Shown piece after piece: positions 58,576-64,000 of a stretch of 64,000 nt of DNA. The stretch spans positions 1,736,001-1,800,000 of the forward strand of contig NZ_LT629710.1 in NCBI RefSeq assembly GCF_900104535.1, given 5' to 3'. Source of the DNA: Nakamurella panacisegetis. GTDB lineage: Bacteria; Actinomycetota; Actinomycetes; Mycobacteriales; Nakamurellaceae. Made by a program: the position numbers and the translations under genes. The first letter of the stretch is position 1. Each line of letters begins with the position of its first letter. The notes under the pieces are model-generated. The model searched no databases and was not told the DNA's origin. It saw nothing but the letters and a program-made list of their open reading frames with translations.

Positions 58576-59614
58576 GACATCTTTCGACGAAGATCTGCTG
58601 GATGCAGTCATCCAGTTCTTCGCCGATCAGTGTCCACCCGCAGTGGTTGCCCAGGCCGAGAGCGGGGGTGTGCCCCGGCCGTTGTGGTCGGATGCACTCG
58701 CGCTCGGTTTCCCCATGGTCGGGATCGACGAGGCCGCCGGGGGGAGCGGCGGCACGGTGCTGGACACCGTGGCCGTGTTGCGGGGTGCTGCCCGATCCGC
58801 GGCGCCGCTGCCTCTGCTGGAGCACTCGCTGGCGGCCTGGCTGCTCGCCCGATCCGGTGGCGAACTGCCGGCGGAGACCTGCGCCACCGTTGCGGTGGGC
58901 GACTCGGTCGAGGTCACCGGCGGCACGCTCCGCGGCCGGATCGCCGACGTGGCCTTCGCCGTCGACGCCGACGTGCTGGTGGTGCTCCTACCCGAAACCG
59001 GTCAGGTCGCCCTGGTGCAGGACTTCGCCGATGGTCTCATCCCCGGCCGCGACATCGCCGGAATGGACCGCGATCTCGTCTCGCTCACGGGTGCGGAATC
59101 CGTGCTGTTGTTGAGCTGCCCGGTGACGACGGAGGAACTCGCGCTGCGGGCCGCCCTGCTGCGCGCCGCGCAGCTGTCCGGGGTCCTGCAGGCAGTGGCC
59201 GAACTGACCCTGCGTTTTGCTGTGCAACGCGAGCAGTTCGGGGCGCCCATCGCGACATTTCAAGCCGTACAGGCACATCTGGTGCTCCTGGCGCAGGCGG
59301 AGGCAACCGTGGGGCTGGCGGTCGAGCGGGCGGCCATCGCCTCGCTCGAGCGGCCGGCGGCCTTCGAGATCCGCAGCGCCAAGCTCCTGGCTAACGAGTT
59401 CGCCCGTGAGGCCGCGCGGGCCGCGCACCAGGTGCACGGAGCCATCGGGATGACCCGGGAGTACCCACTGCACCTGTTCACCCGGCGGCTGCATGCCTGG
59501 CGAACGGTCGACGGGCACGGCCCTGACCTGGAACGGTCACTGGCCGACATGGCCGGCCGCGCGCCCCTGCTGCGCGGCATCCTCGACGACAGTGATTGGC
59601 AGGCCACGAGATGA
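58562..59614 (+). CDS. Acyl-CoA dehydrogenase, second subunit of a pair
   Basis: A 350-aa dehydrogenase-family protein, shorter than the usual 380. The middle region is poorly conserved and the C-terminus ends HQVHGAIGMTREYPLHLFTRR without the GTxEI stretch carrying the catalytic Glu. It probably works as the non-catalytic partner of the preceding gene. FAVQREQFGAPIATFQAVQAHL, typical of the FAD contact helix, is kept. The next gene's ATG overlaps its stop. Confidence 0.87.
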   Translation: MYTAETSFDEDLLDAVIQFFADQCPPAVVAQAESGGVPRPLWSDALALGFPMVGIDEAAGGSGGTVLDTVAVLRGAARSAAPLPLLEHSLAAWLLARSGGELPAETCATVAVGDSVEVTGGTLRGRIADVAFAVDADVLVVLLPETGQVALVQDFADGLIPGRDIAGMDRDLVSLTGAESVLLLSCPVTTEELALRAALLRAAQLSGVLQAVAELTLRFAVQREQFGAPIATFQAVQAHLVLLAQAEATVGLAVERAAIASLERPAAFEIRSAKLLANEFAREAARAAHQVHGAIGMTREYPLHLFTRRLHAWRTVDGHGPDLERSLADMAGRAPLLRGILDDSDWQATR

Positions 59615-60372
59615 TCGACATCCAGGTGCAGCGCAACGGTTTCGTGGCGGTGCTGGAGATCCGGCGCGGTCCGGCCAACTTCTTCGACCGAGAGCTGTTG
59701 GCCGACCTCGCCGACGCGGCGGCCGCTGTGACCGCCGACGGCGCCCGTGCGGTGGTGCTCTGTGCGGAGGGCAAGCACTTCTGCGCCGGCGCAGATTTCT
59801 CGGCGGCACCGTCCGGTGCGGCTCGAGCCGATTCCTCACGTCTGCTCTACGCCGAAGCGGTGCGGATCTTCGAGATCGCCGTTCCGGTGGTCGCCGCGGT
59901 CCAGGGCGCGGCGGTCGGCGGCGGACTCGGCCTGGCCCTGGCCGCCGACTTCCGCGTGGCCGGACCGGCCGCTCGATTCCAGGCCAACTTCGCCCGACTG
60001 GGATTTCACCAGGGCTTCGGCCTCAGCATCACGCTTCCGCTGGTGGTCGGGCATCAACGGGCGACCGAAATGCTGTACAGCGGGCGCGCTGTACACACCC
60101 CCGAGGCCCTGGAATGGGGACTGGCCGACCGATGGGCGGAGGCCGGGGCAGAGCGGGAGGTGGCCATGGCCTGGGCGGCGGAGTTGGCCGGCTCGGCCCC
60201 GCTGGCCGTTCGCTCCATGAAGCAGACGCTGCGCGGTCCGATCACCGACCAGGTCCGCCGGGCGCTGGACCGGGAACTGGCCGAGCAGGCCCGACTGTGG
60301 GAGACCGAGGACAGCCGGCGCGGTATCGAGGCCTCTCGGCTTCGGCAGGCGCCCGATTTCATCGGCCGCTGA
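59611..60372 (+). CDS. Crotonase-family protein, classical hydratase Glu pair missing
   Basis: A 253-aa crotonase-fold protein with oxyanion-hole segments GKHFCAGADFS and QGAAVGGGLGLALAADFRV. Both Glu positions of classical enoyl-CoA hydratases look changed: Gly in GGGLG and Asn in FQANFARLG. It may be a hydrolase, isomerase or decarboxylase-like crotonase. ATG 59611 overlaps the dehydrogenase stop. It is the last gene of the CoA-transferase operon. Confidence 0.86.
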   Translation: MIDIQVQRNGFVAVLEIRRGPANFFDRELLADLADAAAAVTADGARAVVLCAEGKHFCAGADFSAAPSGAARADSSRLLYAEAVRIFEIAVPVVAAVQGAAVGGGLGLALAADFRVAGPAARFQANFARLGFHQGFGLSITLPLVVGHQRATEMLYSGRAVHTPEALEWGLADRWAEAGAEREVAMAWAAELAGSAPLAVRSMKQTLRGPITDQVRRALDRELAEQARLWETEDSRRGIEASRLRQAPDFIGR

Positions 60373-60445
60373 CGGGCACCGCCACGCCGGACCGAGCGAC
60401 CGGTCAGGGGACGAAGGACCGCTCACCCCACGAGCGGGCCACCGG

Positions 60446-60925
60446 TCACGGTAGAGCCAGGATGACGAAATCCCCGACCATGGCCAGCTTTTCCTGGCCC
60501 CGAATCTCCATCTGCAGCGCAACCGCGACCCGCACCCCGGTCTCGCGGCGATCTGCGCGCACGATTTTCCCGGACAGTCGGACCTGGGAATCGACCCGGA
60601 CGGGGTTGATGAAACGAATCCGGTCCATGCCGTAATTGACCCCGCTGCTGCGGCTGGTGATCAGCAAGATCTCGTTCAGCAATGGCGGGACCAGAGACAG
60701 GGTGAGGTAACCGTGCGCGATGGTGCCCCCGAACGGGCCTCCGGCGGCGCGCTCCGGTTCGACGTGGATCCACTGGTGGTCACCGGTCACGTCGGCGAAG
60801 CCGTTGATCCGCTTCTGGTCGACGGTCCACCAGGAACTGGGCCCGATCGCCAGGTCACTCGCGTCCGGGAGATCGGCGAGGTCGATGATGGTCGGGACTA
60901 CCCTGTCCGTCTCATTTAGTGTCAT
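60446..60925 (-). CDS. MaoC-like (R)-specific enoyl-CoA hydratase
   Basis: A 159-aa hotdog-fold protein with the hydratase-2 motif FADVTGDHQWIHVEPERA (Asp49 and His54 catalytic) and IAHGYLTLSLVPPLL. It adds water to a 2-enoyl-CoA to give an (R)-3-hydroxyacyl-CoA. I use ATG 60923-60925; a TTG 12 nt upstream is possible but less likely. No ribosome binding site is visible and the start overlaps a palindrome. It stands alone, convergent with the crotonase-family gene. Confidence 0.85.
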   Translation of the reverse strand: MTLNETDRVVPTIIDLADLPDASDLAIGPSSWWTVDQKRINGFADVTGDHQWIHVEPERAAGGPFGGTIAHGYLTLSLVPPLLNEILLITSRSSGVNYGMDRIRFINPVRVDSQVRLSGKIVRADRRETGVRVAVALQMEIRGQEKLAMVGDFVILALP

Positions 60926-60934
60926 AGTTACTAT
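60924..60934. promoter_or_regulatory. Palindrome over the maoC-like start
   Basis: ATAGT-T-ACTAT is a perfect 11-bp dyad at the divergent promoter of the MaoC-like and SDR genes. FadR-type GntR proteins bind such AT-rich dyads, and a FadR-like gene is 1 kb away. Confidence 0.45.
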
Positions 60935-60976
60935 CAATACCCTGTTAGGCCTCCCGAAGACAAGATGGAGTAGGCA

Positions 60977-61831
60977 ATGAGTGCGAACGCCGCCACCGCC
61001 GACGAATCATCGAGTGGTCGCCCGGATCTGCACGGCCGATTGGCTGTGATCACCGGCGCGGCGGTCGGCATCGGGGCGGGGATCGCCCGCTCCCTCGGCT
61101 TGTCCGGAGCCACGCTGATCCTGGCCGATATCGACTCCGCAGCAATGGAAGTCACTGCCGTCGAACTTCGGGCCCAGGGGATCGCGCTGACCACCGTCGT
61201 CACCGACGTGCGCTCCACCGATGACGTGCGGGCGCTCGCGGCCGTGAGCAGTGAGATCGGCGAGGTCGACATCCTGGTCAACAACGTCGGCGACCATCGG
61301 CCTTGGGGGCCGTTCGTCGAGACCACCGAGCAGGACTGGGATGTCGTCCTCGACCTGAACTTCCGCCACGTCTTGCGAGTGACCAGGGCGTTTTTGCCCG
61401 ACATGATCGCGCGGCAGCGCGGCAGCATCGTCAACGTTTCCAGCGTCGAGGCTTTCCGGGGGGTGCCGCACTGCGCGGTCTACGCGGCGTGCAAGGCCGC
61501 CGTGGTGAACCTGACCGCTGGGTTGGCGACCGAGCTCGGCCCATCAGGGATCCGGGTGAACGCCATCGCGCCGGACATCACCGATACGCCCCAGTTCCCG
61601 TTGACGCGGATGATCACCGAGCGCTACCGCGACCAGGTGCCGCGGTGGATCCCTGTCGGTCGTTGGGGCGAACCGGATGATCACGGCGACGTCGTCGCTT
61701 TCCTGGTCTCCGACCAGGCCCGCTTCGTCACCGGGCACACCATCCGTACCGACGGCGGCACGTTGGCGTCCGTGGGCTGGTTGCAGCGTGCGAACGGCAC
61801 CTTCACCAACGTGCCTCGCGATTTCCATTGA
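60977..61831 (+). CDS. SDR family oxidoreductase
   Basis: A 284-aa SDR: TGAAVGIGAGIARS, LADIDS, NNVGDHRPWG (the Ala of NNAG is Val), catalytic Ser in NVSSVEAF, YAACK. The C-terminus ends TDGGTLASVGWLQRANGTF, longer than in most SDRs. ATG 60977 follows GGAG. It is divergent from the MaoC-like gene and convergent with the FadR-like regulator. Confidence 0.87.
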   Translation: MSANAATADESSSGRPDLHGRLAVITGAAVGIGAGIARSLGLSGATLILADIDSAAMEVTAVELRAQGIALTTVVTDVRSTDDVRALAAVSSEIGEVDILVNNVGDHRPWGPFVETTEQDWDVVLDLNFRHVLRVTRAFLPDMIARQRGSIVNVSSVEAFRGVPHCAVYAACKAAVVNLTAGLATELGPSGIRVNAIAPDITDTPQFPLTRMITERYRDQVPRWIPVGRWGEPDDHGDVVAFLVSDQARFVTGHTIRTDGGTLASVGWLQRANGTFTNVPRDFH

Positions 61832-61873
61832 TCGCTGCGCTCGGAACGACCCGCCGGCCGGAGCCGGGCCGGA

Positions 61874-62635
61874 CTACTCCGGCCAGACGATGCGGGCGTT
61901 GAGTGTGCCGGGATAACGGCGGCCGATGAACTTCCGGCCGGCGACCAGGTGTACCTGCATGGCTTCGGCGGCCGCGTCCGGGTCACCTTTCTCGATGCCC
62001 TCCAGGACGCGGGTGTGCGCCTGGATGACGTCCTCGAGCTGGCGCGGGCTGTAGGCGACACCACTGGACGAGCCGTCGCCGATCGCTCCGAGGGCGTTGG
62101 CGACCATGCTGATGATGTGGCTGTCCGCGGCCTCGGCGACACCGGAGTGGAAACGCTCGTTCTGACGCCAGAACTCGACCAGGTTGTCGTCGCGGTGTTC
62201 GGACATGATGCGGATGGTCTCGCGCAGGACCTCGAGCTGCTCGGGCTTGATCCGCTCCGCGGCGAGCCGGGCCATCATCGGCTCCAGCGCGATGCGGGCG
62301 TCCGATACGTCGGCCAGTGACAACTGCTGGAAGTGCAGCATCATCGCGAGCTGCTCGGTGAATTCGCCTTCTCGCGGACGGCGGACCGTTGGGCCGCCAC
62401 CGGGTCCGGTGCGAATGACCACCAGGCCCCAGACCTCGAGGAGCCGCAGAGCCTCGCGCAATGTGGCCCGGCCGACCTGCAGCTGCGCGAGCATGTCCGA
62501 CTCGTGCGGTAGGCGGGCGCCCTCGGCGTACGAACCATCGACGATGGCATTGGCCAGATGCCGGGCCAGCCGCTCCGACGACTTGGGTGTGCGCTGGCGG
62601 AATGCGGGCACGGGCATCGGCTGCATTCTGTTCAT
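61874..62635 (-). CDS. GntR/FadR-type transcriptional regulator
   Basis: A 253-aa FadR-subfamily regulator: winged helix SDMLAQLQVGRATLREALRLL with LEVWGLVVIRTGPGGGPTV, then the FCD domain (DARIALEPMMARLAAERI, FWRQNERFHSGVAEAADSHI, VIQAHTRVLEGIEKGDPDAA). Its ATG overlaps the stop of the alpha/beta hydrolase gene read just before it. A role in controlling the acyl-CoA genes around it is likely. Confidence 0.88.
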   Translation of the reverse strand: MNRMQPMPVPAFRQRTPKSSERLARHLANAIVDGSYAEGARLPHESDMLAQLQVGRATLREALRLLEVWGLVVIRTGPGGGPTVRRPREGEFTEQLAMMLHFQQLSLADVSDARIALEPMMARLAAERIKPEQLEVLRETIRIMSEHRDDNLVEFWRQNERFHSGVAEAADSHIISMVANALGAIGDGSSSGVAYSPRQLEDVIQAHTRVLEGIEKGDPDAAAEAMQVHLVAGRKFIGRRYPGTLNARIVWPE

Positions 62636-63534
62636 AGTACGCAGGAATCAACATCATCGTCTGCATGTGCCGAAGCGGCGGCCAGTCGAGCCGCCAGAGC
62701 CTCGGTCAGGCGCTGCGGTTGATCCAGCATCACGTGGTGGCCGCTGTCGGCGATCCAGGAGACAGCGACTTCGTGGCCGGTGCCCGATTCAAGAATCTTC
62801 CGCAGGATGTCCACGTCGTCGGCCGACAGCAGCCCTCGCTCGGCCATCACCAGACTGACCGGACAGCCGGCTTTTCGCAACAGCTCCTGATCGAAGTGCC
62901 CGTGCAGGGTGACTCTGGGATCGAATTTCCAGCCCCAGCCGGAGCCGCACTCGGTGACCGAATGTTCCGCGACGTAGCGGCGGATGAACTCCTGGGTCGC
63001 CGGATCACTGGGGCGCGTCCGGAACCGCGCAATCATTTCTTCGCGCGCTTGGCCGCGGGGCCGAAGTGGTAGCTCGGCCGCCGTCGGGATCGCTCGGGGG
63101 CTGAGCACTTCCTCCGGAACGTCGACGCCGACCACACCGGCCAACTCGGGGCCGTAGCGGGCCGCGACGTCCAGCGCGACAAGCGCACCCATGCTGTGAC
63201 CGACGATCCAGGGGCGGCCGCCGCTGCTCTCTTTTCGAGCGACCTCGATCACCTCGGCGGCCCAGGTCTCGAACGAGTAGCCGGTCGGCACGTGATCGCT
63301 GTCGCCGTGGCCGGACAGGTCGATGGCGGCCACCCGGTGCGTCTGGGCGAGACCTGGTGCCACCCCGTGCCACCACGTGGCGTTCGCCGCGCCGCCGTGC
63401 ACCAGGACCACGGTCGGATCGCCGGTGCGGCCCCAGGTCTGCCACCGCACCTCGACGCCGCCGATGGCCGCCGATCCTCGCCCGCGCGGCGTTCGGACTG
63501 CTTCGTCGAACCAGCCCGGAACCGGCGCGCTCAC
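62632..63534 (-). CDS. Alpha/beta hydrolase
   Basis: A 300-aa alpha/beta-hydrolase-fold enzyme with HGGAANATWW (oxyanion-side loop), nucleophile elbow GHSMG and C-terminal GHHVMLDQP with the catalytic His. It could open a lactone or ester, for example the product of a BVMO, or a ring-cleavage product. GTG 63532-63534 overlaps the preceding dehydrogenase stop and its own stop overlaps the FadR-like start, so three genes form an operon. Confidence 0.87.
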   Translation of the reverse strand: MSAPVPGWFDEAVRTPRGRGSAAIGGVEVRWQTWGRTGDPTVVLVHGGAANATWWHGVAPGLAQTHRVAAIDLSGHGDSDHVPTGYSFETWAAEVIEVARKESSGGRPWIVGHSMGALVALDVAARYGPELAGVVGVDVPEEVLSPRAIPTAAELPLRPRGQAREEMIARFRTRPSDPATQEFIRRYVAEHSVTECGSGWGWKFDPRVTLHGHFDQELLRKAGCPVSLVMAERGLLSADDVDILRKILESGTGHEVAVSWIADSGHHVMLDQPQRLTEALAARLAAASAHADDDVDSCVL

Positions 63535-64000
63535 GCTATCGTGCCGAGCACCGCGTCCGCGATGCGCCGACGGCGCTGCGCGCTGGCCCCCAGCAAGATC
63601 TGCAGTGACTTCGCCCGCTTGAAGTGCAGATGAGCCACATGCTCCCAGGTGAACCCGATACCGCCGTGCAACTGAATGGTGTCCGCCGCAGTGCGGAAAT
63701 AGGCGGCGCTCGCGGTGTCGAAGGCGACCGCGGCCAGCAGCGGCACACTGTCCGGTTCGGAATCGATGGCCTGCGCCAGGTAGCGCAACGCCGACCGGGA
63801 GGCCTCCAGCCGCAGCTGCATGTCGGCCAGACGGTGTTTGACGGCCTGGAAGGAGCCGATCGGGCGACCGAACTGCTGGCGGGTCAGCACATGCGCGACG
63901 GTGGTCCGGATGCAGGCCGCGGCGCCGCCGACGACCTCGGCCGTGGCGCTCACGGACGCGAGGTCGAGAACGGCCTGCAGATCGAAGGACCCAGGCTGCC
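63531..64000 (-). CDS. Acyl-CoA dehydrogenase, C-terminal part (cut by window edge)
   Basis: The frame is open to the right edge, so only about 155 C-terminal residues are seen. They show LTRQQFGRPIGSFQAVKHRLADMQ and IQLHGGIGFTWEHVAHLHFKR, typical of acyl-CoA dehydrogenases. An internal GTG (63951-63953) is probably not a start because the family pattern continues upstream (DLQAVLDLAS). The stop overlaps the alpha/beta hydrolase GTG. Confidence 0.85.
   Translation of the reverse strand, partial: QPGSFDLQAVLDLASVSATAEVVGGAAACIRTTVAHVLTRQQFGRPIGSFQAVKHRLADMQLRLEASRSALRYLAQAIDSEPDSVPLLAAVAFDTASAAYFRTAADTIQLHGGIGFTWEHVAHLHFKRAKSLQILLGASAQRRRRIADAVLGTIA

Noticed and set aside
60373..60445. Possible terminator between the crotonase-family and MaoC-like genes
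   Set aside because: Only short imperfect repeats (such as ACCGGTCA) were found; no stable stem could be assigned by eye.

Overview
The window is high-GC actinobacterial chromosome spanning the replication origin. The order rsmG-jag-yidC-yidD-rnpA-rpmH / dnaA-oriC-dnaN-recF-dciA-gyrB-gyrA-DUF3566 gene, followed by tRNA-Ile, a DLW-39 mini-gene and tRNA-Ala, is the classic Actinomycetota origin layout. No gnd lies between dnaN and recF. GTG and TTG starts, GTGA/ATGA stop-start overlaps, an F420-type oxidoreductase and BTAD and ECF42-like regulators fit a free-living soil or water actinomycete. The genus cannot be fixed from the sequence alone; a Nakamurella- or Frankia-related lineage is only a guess.

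Region 1 (1-4631) has no recognisable gene but holds five parS sites and a 23-bp tandem repeat array. parA and parB, which normally follow rsmG, are not in the window. Region 2 (4632-8256, minus strand) is the compact rpmH-rnpA-yidD-yidC-jag-rsmG operon for ribosomes, RNase P and membrane protein insertion. Region 3 (8859-20357, plus strand) is the replication and topology block, with DnaA-box clusters before dnaA, in oriC and between recF and dciA, and a 15/16-bp repeat array before gyrB. Region 4 (20443-26154) is inserted between the DUF3566 gene and tRNA-Ile: an ECF42-type sigma factor with its DGPF (YCII) partner, a lipoprotein and a large BTAD/NB-ARC-like regulator.

Region 5 starts just behind tRNA-Ala (26643-26715) with a decayed tyrosine integrase. 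It continues to the right edge as about 36 kb of dense catabolic genes: seven SDRs, two AMP-forming CoA ligases, a PaaK-like ligase, a family III CoA-transferase, four acyl-CoA dehydrogenase genes (one cut by the window edge), two crotonase-family proteins, a MaoC hydratase, one intact and one broken thiolase, two cysteine-less thiolase/DUF35 pairs of the Ltp2-ChsH2 kind, a Baeyer-Villiger monooxygenase with an N-terminal extension, a nitroreductase, an LLM oxidoreductase, a Liv-type ABC importer with a fused LivM-LivG, and TetR and GntR regulators.

Read together, region 5 looks like a programme for importing and degrading a cyclic or branched carboxylic acid or ketone. A ketone would be oxidised by the BVMO, acids activated as CoA thioesters, side chains desaturated and hydrated by the dehydrogenase pair and hydratases, and carbon cut out by retro-aldol or thiolytic steps. 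The substrate is not identifiable from sequence; steroid- or terpenoid-like compounds are the closest analogy.
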